This document shows positions 13,501 to 28,500 of a DNA stretch of 64,000 nt, piece by piece. Where the stretch lies: NCBI GenBank assembly GCA_004794785.1, contig SJOL01002732.1, positions 79,719 to 143,718 of the forward strand. Reading direction: 5' to 3'. The DNA is from Opisthorchis felineus (lineage: Eukaryota; Platyhelminthes; Trematoda; Opisthorchiida; Opisthorchiidae). The first letter of the stretch is position 1, and every line of letters begins with the position of its first letter. Below the pieces are notes generated by a model. That model was not told where the DNA came from. It did not search any database and was given only the letters and a program-made list of their open reading frames with translations. Position numbers and translations under genes: made by a program.

Positions 13501-16500
13501 ATGACCCCTCATTCAAGCTCAGATCATCTCATCCCTTGTCACAATTTCTGGTGTTTTTCGGGTGTCTAACGCGCCGTCTGACGCGCCACTCCAACTCCAA
13601 CGTTACTAATGTGTGTGCATCCTGCATTAGTGAATTGGTTCATTTAGGTGTACTAGGGATTCGGATGTGAAATGTATTTTAACAGTGTCTAGAGGATTTC
13701 CTACTTGAAATATGCAATTAAACTGAAAAGGTCTGACATTTTGCAAAAAATTCACCGTAGATCTTTTTCGCTGCCTGCCACCCCAATGCTGCGAGTTTTT
13801 GGATGACTAACTAACTGGAACAAGCAAATGGGCCCAGTGAAGGAGAAATCTTTCATTCAAATCAATTTCTATACCATAAGCTGCATTTGTGGAGTTTGCA
13901 AACCACTTAATCTTGATACTTCGACCGCATGCTGATTCTTAGGTGCACTACTAGCTGGGCTACTCCCAGTCAAGCTTATTTGCATGCGTGTATCTGCATT
14001 TCTGCCTTGTTTGTAAGTTGAAGTTCCCCATAACGACCGCCTTTGGCTTTTCGAGGTCTGTAAGAAGAGATCAGTAATTCGAATGGAATTCTGACATCCA
14101 GTAGGCTTGTTTCGCATTAAGCTTCGCTTAAAAGCGTAAGGTCTGTTCATATTTATGTGCGTCATTTAGTTAAGCAGCAGATGTACAAGAAAGCTAAAGG
14201 TTAAGAAAAACTAATTCACTGAAAAATCGGTGCTTTATCTGAACTCATTGAGGTTGATGCTGATCATCATCGTTATCGTCAAGGTCACGCTTACCCCATC
14301 CTAGAAGGCGAACAGCACCAACAGCGTCCAATCTTTAATTTAACACTCAGGTGGTCCATCTACAGAGTGCTTGGTGTTTTTGTTCACTGGGATCCTTAGC
14401 GGGAGCCAGTATCTTTGAATATTCAGCTGTATGGAGTTTTTCTGGCAGCTCCACTTATCCTCATGGCATTCTAGTATTTTGACGGTGCGGGTAAGTACAA
14501 TGAGCAGGTATATTCAATCCTGTGAGCAGCCCCTTCAAATAGAAAATGGGCTCACAGCAGGAAACCAATGAGTCCTTCAACTGCTATACTAGTGTTGACA
14601 TCTATATGGGTGCGATTTTCAGCCCACTTTGTTTTTCAACCTTTTATCACTGTCACCTTCAAATCATATATGCTTACAAAGAAGTCAGTCGAAAAAGAAC
14701 TGTTTTTGTGACGAAATCATAGTTCCTAACATTAGGCTGATGGGAGATACAATACCATACGTTTCCAAAATGGAAGTGGTTTTTAGCAGATTTCGCCACT
14801 ATGGTTGATGTGCCCAGTCTCTTCCTGGACTTCTGATGGCTACTCCACTTTCAAATACCATTTCTGAAGTGTCCTGACGCGATGCATGTGAATTTCGGAC
14901 GTCCCTTCGTTTTCCCACTCCCATAGTGTTTAATCTGCACTCACCTCGGTACATTCACTTTTTATTACGTGTTTTTTTTGCAAAGTTTCCAAGTTTTAGT
15001 AGCTTACCTAACCGGGACTAAGTTCTTGGGATTTCTTGTCGTCCGTGAACAGATAAACACACATAATAGGATGACTTAGGTTCACTAGCTTTTTAATCCG
15101 CTATTTTGCAAGTATGCAGTAGAACACTTGTGTACAGTACCAGGGACATATGACGTCAACAGCTTTTTTCGAGACATTTGATCTGGATGCACTCCAGCGT
15201 TACTATCCGAATACCAGCACGGTGACAGTGTCAGTTCAAATTTTTCACGTCGTACGATTCGGATACCCATACAAGTGCTAGTTACATGTCTCTTCGCTTC
15301 GCTTTTCCCGTTGAATGCATTATTTTGTATACTCCCCCCTCTGTGTTATTCATTTTTCCAAATTCCTCTAGTGGTTTGGGGTCTCCTTGTAGATCGCCCA
15401 TAATTACTGCTCTTTGTGGACTCTCATGACTTTAATCTCCCGTCTTACATACGATAACTTCAGTGTGTGATTATTCCGCTGAGACGAGCATCACCATAAG
15501 TACGCAGACACTCCCCACAGGGGAACATTCTCATTAGGCTGTCTTTAGCTGAAAACGCACCAAAACCGCTTATGACTAGTTGGGCGGCCTCTAGATACCG
15601 ACACAAGTCGCCTGTGGTTCGGACCGCAGATGCATTCACGCATCATTCTATAATAATGTACTTGATTGGGAATCTCACCAATCCGCCACGATGCCGAATT
15701 TCATCAAGATTGAACAAATCCGATCGTCCTTTGAAAATTACTGGATTTTCTTCTCGTTTACGCTGCCATCTCTCGCACTTATTGGCCTTCTCTGAAAGAA
15801 CGCTTCATATTACAGCTGCGACCACAGCCAGCTGTGTTTTGGTTCGTGGGGATGAAACTTAAAGTGGCTGCTCTGTTTGATAGATGTCTTCATCCAGCTG
15901 AGAGATATATGAGAGAGAATAAGTCAATCACTTTGCAGAAATGAATGTGAATAGACGGCTAGATAAGACGGATGGCCGTGACTCCAAGTACTCAGTTTAC
16001 GAACAATGACCCCACGGAATATCCATTCTAAAAACATTATCGGTTTTACCGGAACTCCCCAAAACATTGTTAGTTACTTCGTGTTTTTGGGTTAACAGAC
16101 TGTTCGTTCATCTGAGAAACCGCTTCGGTATTCGGCCTCACTCGTGCTGTTGACGGAAATCAAGTCTCTGCCATTTGGAGTGCGCTTTTGTGATGCTGTC
16201 CTCCCGGAGTCTGGTTTTGAGAGACTCTGTAGCACATCTAAGTCTTGTGTACTTGTGTATGAGTTTTACATGGCCACATGATCGACGCGTTTTTAGACGG
16301 TTTATTTTGCCGCATCGCGGTTGTTCGTTCTCTGGTGTGTTGTCGAGGTCATATATCACGCGCCTTGTATACTTGGCTGCGCAGTTGGTGGACATAACTA
16401 CATCCGAGGTCTCTCATTCCTACTTATTGTGCCTCAGCCTTGTAACTAAGTTTTCGTAGGTGAAATTTTACCACCGTTGAACATGAGGGACTTATTGACT

Positions 16501-19500
16501 AGGTCTCCGGGAAGTGACACAGACTGGGAGTGCATGTTAGGAACTGCGTCATGTTTGATGAATGAACTGACCAGGTTAAACCAGTTGATAAATGATTTCG
16601 GAGGAACTGAAAGAGTTCGGACCCAGAAATAGGTTAACAGGCAACTTATCAACATCTGTCAACATATAATTCGAACACCACTGTGTATTACGCAGCAATT
16701 TCATCATAAGCCGATTAAAACTTACTAATTCCATCACATTTAAAATCATTAACTCTTCCTCATGTACATCCTCCATCCCAAGTATCTCCTTCCTTCGTAC
16801 GCACTGGCTCATCGCTCGCCCTAGAATTTATACGCTCGCATATCGTTTGTGTTGACTTCCATGCCTCTCGCGTTTCAAAAGCTTACCAGGCTCTTTCTTC
16901 TTCGCACATGACCGCAGTTCCTCTGCAGATATGCGAATCGAACATCTTTTCAGGTTCATGTTTCAATTAAGCGATTCAGAGGAGTGTGCACCGGAACAGT
17001 ATATTTCCTGGGCACTAAACCTGTCGTCACAGCTTTTTGCTACCAATAAGTACGAAACCTGATCCGTTAGCTGACCAGCGGGAAAAGGCATTATGTCTAA
17101 AACTGTGGGGCGTGGCATTTGTGAAGCACAGCACCCAAATAACTGTTTCGGAAGATTTGTTGAGGAAAACTTGTAGGACAGGTCACCACAAACCACAGTA
17201 GCGTGGGCTGTTAAGAAACCAGTCTATGAGTATGTTGTTATAAAGTCTTATCACGCGGTAGCTGATTGGTCGGGGTCATCCGTATTCGTATACATAGCCT
17301 GCATTGATCCTGCCGTTCAGGGGCGCTGTGAGCGGAATTATACATTTCAGTAGTATTTTGTCTGTCTTCCTCATCACATCGCTTGAGGTTACCATGGCGG
17401 TGAAAGCGTGACTGTTCTTCATCCTAGACTTCCCATAGGATGAAGAAACATCTCCAGTTTTATTGGGTCGCATTTCGTCAACAGCGACCATTCAGTAGTT
17501 TAAGAATAGTTGTTACGTATTATGTACTAAGTCTCTCGTTCCTCGTCGCTTTTCCGAACTGTACTGAAAATCAGGCCGTGTTTTCATCATCATCATCATC
17601 AAAGACAGCAAAATCGATGTTGACACTGATGCTTCACTGCCGTGTTTTATTCGTTAAGATGTTGTAATTTGCGCTAATGGAGCATGCGCGGGCTCCATGG
17701 AGTCTCTTGGGAGTTGGATGGAAGTGCCGTACCACTTGGCATTTGTTCGAGCATGCACGTCTACCCTTTGTACAATTAATTTCGAACTGTAAAATACCGG
17801 TGGTCTTACGGAGAAAGCTGAAACGGCACTATCAAAATAGAAGCTGGATTCTAAATGTGAGTTCATCTGCCCCATCCACTGGGGCTGATTTGATTTCTCG
17901 GTATTTCGTTGGTTAGGAGCCAGGGTTCAGCCAGCTCCTCTAGACTGAAAACCAATAGACAACTTGGTTACAGTATTCGACACCCGCCTTCACTTTGTCA
18001 ACTCAGTGGGAACACTTCGGATGTGGGAAGGCAGTGAACAAGACTGTCTTACCAGAGGCTACACGGAAGCAGGTTTTTCGGTAGTGTTTCAATGGTCTGA
18101 AAACGACTACTTTGTCCACTCCTCAAGACATCCATCCCCAGCTATGCAGTGGCCTCTGGAATCTCCGATATCGTGAAAAGCAATAATTAGGTTAGTTGCC
18201 ATGTGTCCTTCTCTCTTGCAACGCATGGATTAGGAATCGAACACTGTTTGTCTGAGGTCCAGCATTTTACGAACTACGTAGAACTCCTTTGAAAACCAGT
18301 CCGAAGATCGCATTTCTGGCCATTCCTAATACGTATGCTGGACGTAAACTTATTAGCCGACGGTCAACATAGAGTCAGACAATGCAATCTTCATCAAATA
18401 TCCATAAATATATTACTTTACCTCAAGTACACGGCTACATGATGGCGAAATATGTACTCCAGTGTACAGCAAAAAAGACGATTTTAGTAATTCTTGTTTT
18501 CTTTGTGCATGCCGCATTTCGGTTCTCCAGCCTGTAACCCGCTTCTGCGACGGACCAACCTGTATTCGCTTGTTTATCTCCCTGTGCGTCGTCAACTGTG
18601 CTATCTTCGCTTCATTGATGGAGACCCACTTGGTTTTTTCGAGAGATTCCACGCAGTCGTATTGTGATGTGACTTGATACCGCCGATGGCTTATATCACC
18701 AACGGCAATGACATTCTCCCATCTATCCCACTTCTCGCCCAATCCACGAGACCTATTTTACCCTTCATCTTGTCCACACTTTATATTTTACCCATTTCCA
18801 AAGAGTAGCGGATCACATGATATTTTTGTGCTAAGGATCTGGCTATTGATATGAAAAGAACGTACTTGCAGAAGGCACCACTTCCAACTCTCTTCTCAGT
18901 TGCAACACGTGCCACATTACTGACGAATAAAAGTACAACCCGACTTTGCCGGTTGAAAATCCCACTTCTAATATAGAGTGCATACAGGTTACGACTAGAT
19001 CACGTGGAACCGGTTGTTTCCACTGACAGTGTGAATCCATTACATACTCTTCGGGTACACATCTTTTGCGTACCCGTCTCCCACATATGTTAAGAAGCCT
19101 TTTCAACGTACCAGTGACTATTGCTAATCATTCCAATCCTATTCGATGGATAAAGATGCAGTCTTTCAACGCCTCTCAGGATGTGAGCTTGAAGTTCGGC
19201 AACGCACTTGCAAGCATACTCTGAAACTTATTTTTTTTGGTGGTTTGTTCGTTAGTATTGTTGAGTTGAGCTTATATCCACTACATTGCCTGCATTAATT
19301 TTGCCTGCTTCTGTTAAACCAACCCAACATGTACGTCATTCGGCTCCATAATCCATCTGGTGACATCCAGAGACAATAAAGTTTCCATCGTGGAATGCCA
19401 TCGGAACCCCATCTCACTGTATCGGAAAAGCAACTGAGCTGTCCGGCAATCTGTCTAACCAACTGTTATGTTATCATGTTCAACAATCCTAGGTTCACCA

Positions 19501-22500
19501 AACCGGTCTCCAGAGCGAAATCCCACTCCACTCAGCCTTGAAGATGCCATAAATTTTCCCCACCGTCCACCAGCTGTGCCTATCGCACGCGCAATGTGTA
19601 AAGAAAACCGACCAAGTGAGTGATTTGGCTGATATGTTTGATTGCATGGTTTCTGATTGATTGTCCCCGTTTTACACGAGTTCCTCTGACTAGAGCTTCT
19701 ATATACCGGTTCCTTCTTCTTATGCGCACGACAAGCATAAACATGATCTGATTGAATTGCTCAACTCGGCTGTACTCCCACAGTTAAGTTTTCTATTGAT
19801 TGCTATGTTCTTGCAGGATTTTACGGTCCACGGCAGTCTGTTGGAAATTCATCCCCATACATGAGGCCCCCGCGTGCAAGCTGTATGTTATGTGGCCAGT
19901 TTATGTTTATCTTTGGGTTGTTGCTGCCGTGAGTGCTATTCATTCTGCCATCATCGTTGAAGTTATTTTGTCCATTCCCCTAGTCATATAACAGCGATCC
20001 GCTACCGAACGACAAACTTTCCCTCTCCTGTTAATTTGAAAAAGTACCTTCATGGTGGACCGGTTCATTTTTCGCTTTTAGAGCCAGTTTGTTCCAGCCG
20101 ATGCACTGCCAAAGGGAGTGTATCACGAGGCAGTAACCCGATATGCTTTGTGATGAAGTCACTCTTGACAAGGTCGCCCTATTAGTCATTGCGCTAACTG
20201 GGAACTGATAGCTCAACTGCTTGGACAGAACCCACTGCATAAGCTAATGCCTGAGACAGGATTTTCTGTTCGGTTGGCCTGGATTTTTTCTTAATTTGCG
20301 CTTGGGTATTTGTGTTCATTTATTAGTTTTGTTCCACCGGTATGCAATTTCAAACTAATCAGTAATCCTTTATTTTCTGCACTAGCTGCCAAAACCTTCA
20401 CCCCAGAAAACCACCGGACAGATGCTCGTCCCGAAAAGTCGCTTTCTACTGTCGCTTATGCAACAACCAAACAGGTAAATTGTCGGTCTTTCTATAGTTT
20501 TCAACTATTGGAGTCCACTTAGTTGGAAGGGGGAGTAGCTAAGGGCCTAATCGGACGCGGTCACCAGGTCCTTATGATACGCTCGGGAAAATTGGATGGG
20601 AACTTTTTCGTACAAAGTGTGGTGCATGCGTGCAATTTCCACAGTATTTTAGATGGGTTGTGAAAATCCACCCTTTCGATTCAATGTACTCAGACGACTA
20701 CTCAATCCAACCGTTTGTTTTGCCTTTCAGACGGTCCGTGTACCTGCTATTCACGATGATCTACTGACGGACTTCTTCTCCGCGGAGCCACTAACTGAGG
20801 GTATGCAACCAGATCAGGTGGAATTCCCCGAGTGGAGTTTATCTTCTGCCGATCGGTTCGGTGACAACTACCAGCGGTAGGCAGGAATATATAAATGATT
20901 TGAATGACAGTAGACTTTTATCCCATGTTCATTTTCCTCAAAAGAAGGCCAACTTCTGGGCCACAGCTTGGGTGCTGAACTCTTTTGATATAAGACTTGT
21001 TTTTCATTCGCACAGTACGTCTCCGTTTAGAAGACCGTTATTGCCGAGCCGCAGCTTCAGATAAAGGTGCACTGACACCCGAAGTTTTGTTAGGTAGTTG
21101 TGTCCCCCAAGTTCTGTGCACTGTGGGTTACGGTTATCCGCACAAATTTATGCTCAAAACCTCATTGTGTGAATTGATGCAGCATTATCCTTAGCTGTGG
21201 ATTTGTATGCGTTTTATAGCTGCCACAGTTTTTTTAGCCAATGACTTGGGAACTAGAAATATATAGCTGCGCATTGAAGGCAGTCGCCACTATCGTTAAC
21301 GGTTGAGTCCAAGAATAGCACTGGGCTTTTCTTCGGCAGGAGACATCAACTAACGTCAGCATGTGGTGAAATTACATAGCCGTTTTCAGCTAAGTTCGAC
21401 GTGGTTGTCCTCTATCTCCCCTCTTCTGATTTTGCTATTGATGTTATAGTGCGCTTGTCAGTCGGCGATTATACTGCGATTATATATGCGATGTGACAAA
21501 TTCCAAAATCTCAGCCTCGCATGTCTATCATTCTTGTTGGGACTCAGCACGTAAACGTAGGTGTCGAACGCACGATGTTGCATGTGACATAAAATGGCTG
21601 GTTGGTTTGTTATTCGACCACCTTCTCCCCAATAACTTCTGACCAAGTCGTCGGATCCTCTGTGGAGGTCGATGACAACCCGACTGTTCACCAGTATTTA
21701 GATCGTCTGAAGAAGTTAGTGGATGGTCAAATCAATTTCCATACGTGCTACTTGAATATTTTTTTTTCTTCATGATGATTTACTTTGTAATTGCACACCT
21801 CCATCAACTGGAATGTTTATCATCACATATAAATGAGCAAAAAATGAAGGGTATGCTCATTCTTAAACGCGTCGCTTTCGCCAACTTATTTTGTTGTTCC
21901 GGACCCTTTCATTCTCTCTGACAGTATTGCCGATGCCCGACGTGCAGTCCGTCCGGACCGTCGTAGACCTGCAAAGACCCCTAACCCACTCAAAATCCTA
22001 GCTCAGCGTACCGATCTTCGTACAGAATATGAAGAAGTTCGCTGTTACAGCGCAGTACCATCTCAGACTCATAAACTGTTGGGTCCAGTCGATCCTTCTA
22101 GTCGGGTTGCCGCCGGTGAGTTTCAGAGGCTCTCTCACTCCTTATGTGGCCTGTTCTGTGCATTTCAACTTTCAGTCACTAATAGACAGTCCGGAGGATC
22201 ACCAACCGGACCACTACAAACCTTATGAATGAGCCAATGGAATTTATGTCATTCAGAGAATCTCTACTGTGGGCTAAATATTGCCTTCATTGTGAACAAA
22301 GGAACTTAGGTCCTATTTCTTGGCGGTTTTACTAAGATCCTACCAAGTCGTGAATCTTCGATCGGCAGCTTTGGTCCGGGTATAAGAAAATGATGCTGGC
22401 ATGGTCGAGTTCCAAGTTCATCTATAATGTATGTTTCTCCATCTAATGGAGAGAACCCTATAGTTTGGACAGAATATCTCAAGCTGTCTTAGTTTTTGGT

Positions 22501-25500
22501 ATATTTCGCCCCATAAAAGACGGTTGAGTAACCAATATCACAAACCTGTTTTTCTAACTTTTCAGATGCCGCCTTGCGGAAGACATTGCTTGCTGAGTCG
22601 GCCATCACTGGACTAAGTAGTCTGGAAAACTTTTCGGAAGCAAAAAACAGCTTACGTCAAGTTACTAATGACCAGCCGTTGCCACTGTCCTCCTTCCAGC
22701 GTAGCTTGCTGCCATTCAAGCCAGTAATGTTGTTGCATATCAAGGGTGAGTAAATTCATTGTAGAATCTTCTCAGTGTACAGCGTTTATGAAGCCAGGTG
22801 TATGAAAAATGCCTGTTTCACTCCATATGCCTGTGTATGATTCGTTACTGCTGTTGGTCCGTTGGAGACAAAAATTCAAAAGTCTTGTACTGTTCCATAT
22901 GTGAGTGGGAGCTGTCCCGGGTCCTCCAATTTCAACTCCACACTATCACTTGACTACTTGTGGGTACTTGTTGAACCTGACCAACGACACACATCGCTGA
23001 AGCGTGGACACATTAGTCTGTTCAGAAGTGATCGTGAAAGTGCGTCCAGCGTGCGTTGACAAAGTAGTGACAATAGTTGACAATAGTTGACCAGGGTTTG
23101 GTTCCAAGTGAGTTCGAAAACGTGCACTAGTGATCAGGCCCGAAAAAGCGAAACTCGAATCCAGCGCTTCCCCTCTTTGGTGTGTCCTTAGCAGAATAAT
23201 CGCGTCAAAACTGAAAGTAAACTGCTCAGTTGGGCATTATACGGATCTCAATGTAGTATTGTTCCTCAAATCGAAGTATACTTGTCAGCCAATAAGCATA
23301 TTGGATCAGTCGACGTCTGACGACATTTGGCACGTCACAGACAGGGGTTTATTATGAAAAACAGCTCAAATTATCAATCAGAAGGTTGGTGGTCCGAAAT
23401 CAGCACCGATATCTCGATTGCTCCTGTCTAGGCTTGGGCAACCTGATAGTATCTCAGCCTCGTGCTCCCTTCTGTTGGCATGGCAGCTAGGCACTGAAGG
23501 GGTGCTACAGATGAACGATCATTTTCATATTTACTGATAATAAAACGTTTACTGGATACAGGTGGAAATGTAATTCGATATCCGCGACAATACAGTTTTC
23601 TACGCCGTACATGCAGTTGGTGCACCAGATGAGGCAGCATGTGCAAAATAGTCGGCTCACGCTGACATACTGTTGGAAAAGATTATTGACAGGTGTTTGT
23701 GTTTCGTTCGAGAGATGTGCACTTTACCCTTAGTTTGACTCTAGGAGTATCTCTCATCTGTTCCAACGGTACAAATATTTTTAATCGGTGAATGGCTTGG
23801 GGGGGGGAAACACTATGTGGATAGACTGTACTTTGTCTGTCCGCATAAAAGTGATGTCGACGTTGATCTATTCCTAACAGTACAAGGTTCAACACAAGTG
23901 GCACGTGTACTTTTGATCCGCAATCTACATTTGCATTTCGCATCGGCGTCGACCGATTTGATGTCCAACGTGAAGAGTAAACGCAGACTAGAATAGTTAT
24001 TTTCTGACGATTAGGTCTGCCAACATCGTTGAATTTCATTGGTTCCTGCTAGGAGTTGGATTTCCCATCCAGCCTTTGGTTTCCGTACGTAATATTCAGT
24101 CTGCGTTGAGTACGGAAGACTGTGTACTTCGTAGACTGACAAGTTGGTGAGTTGGCTTTCATTTAGATCTCTCTCCCTCCTGAAAAGGAGCCACATGAAC
24201 TTAGAGCTATCCGTACATCCTTGAAGACTACAGGTCAGAGAGTTAATCTGAACGGGATATGGAAGTGTAGGCTATCGAGACTTGGTGATCTCAAGTATAG
24301 CGTGTATGGCCCGTGCAAGCGCGCAAAGGTGTTTGAGTTGCTTCACTGAGTACTCTAAAACGGGGACCTTTTCCGGGAGTGCTGTAAGAGCTTCAGAAAA
24401 AGGGAGCTTGTCATTTTCGTCTTTTTTGAGAGGAACATTAACCAAAATGTGCTTTAGAAAGCGACCGGTGGTCCCCCAAACTTAAAGAATTCAGCCGATT
24501 GCAGCTGTGTAACCAAATACCGCTTGGAAACAGTGACATAGTCTAGAGGAAATCGCGGATCGAGTCCATGGTTGACCCATCCACTACTCAAGTTTAAGTC
24601 CCTATGCTTTTCATACTTTGCAACTGAAGAACGTTAACTAAATCACAGTATCATACTATGGTGAATGATGTTCAAACAGCCAACGCCGTGCAGCTGCATG
24701 GATATCCAACAACCTAACACAGCTCGGAGAATGAAATAAATGACAGTCACCAGTAACCGGGAAGTCGCAAACTGTCGTGTTGCATGATGCAAATGGGTTG
24801 TGGTGATAGCGCTTCTCGTGCTATCTAAGAAGAAAATTGCATATCAGGTAACGTTAAAAAACTTTTAAAACGATTTATCGGTAAGCAGAGGACAATCCCA
24901 GACTGGAAATGGTGATTTTGCAAACAATGATTGGTTCGATGTTTTTAGCGCCGCTTTTCGTCCTGCACATTTGTCTTGACTTGCCGTGCATTGTCTTGGG
25001 GCTTCGAGGCAGATAACTTTTAATGAAAAAGCATGAGACACGTGGTGTCACTGCCACAATCTCCCAGATGTTATTTGGACGCTTTTCGGTGGCAGATCAA
25101 TTGGTCAGCTTTCAAACTGACCAATCGTCAGAATGTCAAACGGATGATCACATTAAAGACCGATGGTGCATAATTAGCCCAGTTTCGACTTCCATCCAAG
25201 CCGTGGCTCCAGTGTTCATGACGATGTATCTCACATTTTGCCAGATTGGTTTGCATTTCTTACCCACAAATCGGTTCAGTTTTGCGTCAGAGATAGACGG
25301 GCCGGTTTAACAGTGCTTACTACTGGAACAGCGTATCGGCGAATTACTTAGTTAACAAACGCTTCCAACTCAAGAAGTCAATCGCTCCCCGGCGTGCGAC
25401 AACAGCACTGGTTTACTGATGCACGCAGTACTCATACACAATATAAACGAAACCACCCTCCTTTTTAATTATCAGTATGCATCCTAATCAACGCGGTCTC

Positions 25501-28500
25501 GTCTCATTTTGACCTACGTCAAATTTACGGTCATTGATTGTCGTGGAATTCAGATGATCACGGTTTCAAAAATGAAAGTCCATTTGTCAATTTCGGCCCA
25601 ATAGTAAGTGTTGATTCGGATGGCATCGTTTTTCCTATTTCCCCGCACCTACACAAACTTCACGGTTTCTAACTGTTTTTGGGACACGGTTCCATGACAA
25701 TGCTATTCACATTTTTACACTGTCGGTTGTCATATGCAGGTTGTGCATAACCACGGTTATTGATGCAAGCGTAGAACATCTCATGCGAAAAGTACACAGC
25801 TGACTACAGTTTGACATTTTTATTTGTTCATGTGACTATGAACACCTTGTGCAGCCAGCAGTATTGGAATGGTTTTCATTGGAATTTCCGCAGGTCGCCG
25901 ACAAGTTCAGGTTCGGCTTGTGTATCCCAGTGCAAACTCCATGAATTCTGGTGACTGCTTCATTCTGGTCACTTCGGATGCGGTGTTTGCCTGGTTGGGT
26001 GCGTTCGCTAATGTTGTCGAGGTCAACAAAACGCGCGAACTGGCCGGTTGGATTCACAAGTCTCACGAATTGGGTTACCGTGCCTCTGAATCCAGTTCTC
26101 CAAGTTACATCACAGTTCAAGAAGATCTAGCAGAACATGTGGCGAAAAGCAGCGAATCCGTTCACAAATTTTGGAGAGCTTTGGGGTATGATGAACCGCA
26201 AACTGTTCAAGGTAAGTCTTGTTGACTCAAAATTTCACCTCGTTACAACTGGTTACAACCTGGTTGCAACAAACATTGATTAAGCACTCTGCCTTTATCT
26301 CAACCTATGGGAAAATTTTATTTCATGGTCTGCGATTGTCAAGAGAATACGATTCAAGAAATTTATGTGTGCATTAGCCATATCGTGAGTTCTGCTTCTG
26401 GGCTCGCGCCTATTTGCTGGTCGCATAGAGCGGTAATAAGAATCTACAAGGATAACGAGCGAGCCCCGTGTACCTGGGTTGTGTGGGTCACTGTGTGTTG
26501 CCAACAGGTCAAAAGACAGACCAACTCTCGAACCTCCGCGATTAACGCTTCTGATTGTGATTCCTCTCCTGTAATTTTTTTAAAATATTAGTGTGAGTAT
26601 TATGTGGTTTCGAACGTCTAAATTGGCAGAATCGTGTAGGACAATCGGTCCCTTTTCAGTTTGCTGATGTTCACTTACCTGTGCTCCAATGAATCCTTGC
26701 ACTGTTGTGACCCGGCAATCACAGTTGGACTCTTTTTGAATCCAAGCATAAAGTCAATCTGGCTAACCTTGTAGTATAAGTGGATGCCAAGTCAGATAAT
26801 GTGAGAGTGAAAAACCCAGGAGACCTAGCGTGTGCCCGTAGGTGCGCACTTTCGACCAGCGTACGCGTACTTGGACGTCTGATTTCAGCAGCTCCTCATA
26901 AGCTCTACCCGGTTACAGTAGGCCTTTTAGAAACTGGAGAATATCAATGTCTGGCTCGTTCTAAAAGTTACACAGGGGGCTCACCATTGGCACCAATAGT
27001 CGTCGATCGTTAATCAATTAGGCAGATGCCACGTGTGTAGTTCTGTTGCTGGTGTGACATGGAGAAACGTCCTCAAGAGCCCAGTGGAGAGAATCCTTTG
27101 GCTAAACGGGAGACCAGTCGTCTGTTTTAACCCCCGGATCAATCCTTTCGTTCATGAGACGTGTGCATATGATTCTCATTTCAAGATGATTCTTGGATGT
27201 GTGCCTGACTACATAGTAATCATCTTGTTCATCCGTCTGTTCACGGCACCAAGCCCATTGGTTGAAATAGTTCAACATCTGTAATATACCTGGAGGTGAT
27301 AATAATAATAGTAATAATAATAATAATGGTTCAGCCGTAACCATTCCAGTGCTTAGCTACCATGCAACCCTAAGGAAGCACAGGGGCTGAGATAATACCA
27401 GGTTACCCAAACCCACACAGGAGCATTCGAGATGTCGGGGTTGGGTTCGAACTGTGGAGCTTCTGGTCAGTAAGTCCACTTCCTAACCAATGAGCTGTCT
27501 CGAGCTCAATATCTGAAACTCGGTACATCTAGAGTACGACTCATATAATAGCCTCCAAAATAAATACGCTAAGGTGATAGGTGTTTATCTGCATCCGTGG
27601 TAGGTAAATCAGCACCTTCTGCAATTCCTGTTAACTGCATATTCTGATTGTCTTGCTCAGCTATTCATCCGATTGCTAGAGATGACGAAAAACTGCCGTC
27701 GTCATCGACCACGAAGGAGTGACCAATCTTCGGATTTTGCTCTACCAGTAGTCAGAAACATTTATGGACTTCACAGTTATGGTAGAAGAAAACGAACACC
27801 CCCTATCTTTACCTCGACCTTATCCAGCCACTTACTCCTCAACTTCAGAGACACCTGGTAGAAAGTTTAGTTTGTGGTGATCTTATCTGCAGTTTAGTCG
27901 TAGTGTACGTCTTAGTGTACTGACCATTCACATTCACCCTATTGGATCACAAACAGTTGGAATTTTTTGCAAACCCGTCTACCCTAGCCTGATAGCTACA
28001 TAATCTAGTTCACTACAGTAAGCTATTTACAGCGCACGTGTTGTTTATACAAGCCGTGGGTCATTATCTTCCGTACCTCACTGTCATCGCAGATGACAGT
28101 GTTTTACATGTGCGGTCGTTTTGTTGAACACCTGTTACCATCTGCCCTGGTATTTGCTTCCTCAGTTTTTCTCTAAGGTGATTAGCAGACTGGTACAACA
28201 CTCAGTTGTTGGTATCTTTCTTCCTTCCATTGATTGGCCAGATTTTGTCCATGCTTTGGTTTCAGAATTTTCCGACTTTTACTGCATTTATCTAGAGCGT
28301 CTCAGACTTACATGCGACCCTGCGGCCAAATTCTTCTTGTAACTTGAAAATCTTTGTTTTTATGAAATCTTGTCAACATTTCGGATGAGAATTGAACGGT
28401 AACGTTCACTAGCACGCGTCTTCATTATAATTTTAGTGTCAGTTAGATACAGTGCTCACGTTAAAATTAACCTGATAAGAATTTCCCTCACATCCTTACA

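Noticed and set aside
16138..17491. Series of minus-strand frames resembling a decayed element
   Set aside because: No RT, endonuclease, integrase or transposase motif could be recognised; adjacent frames do not connect.
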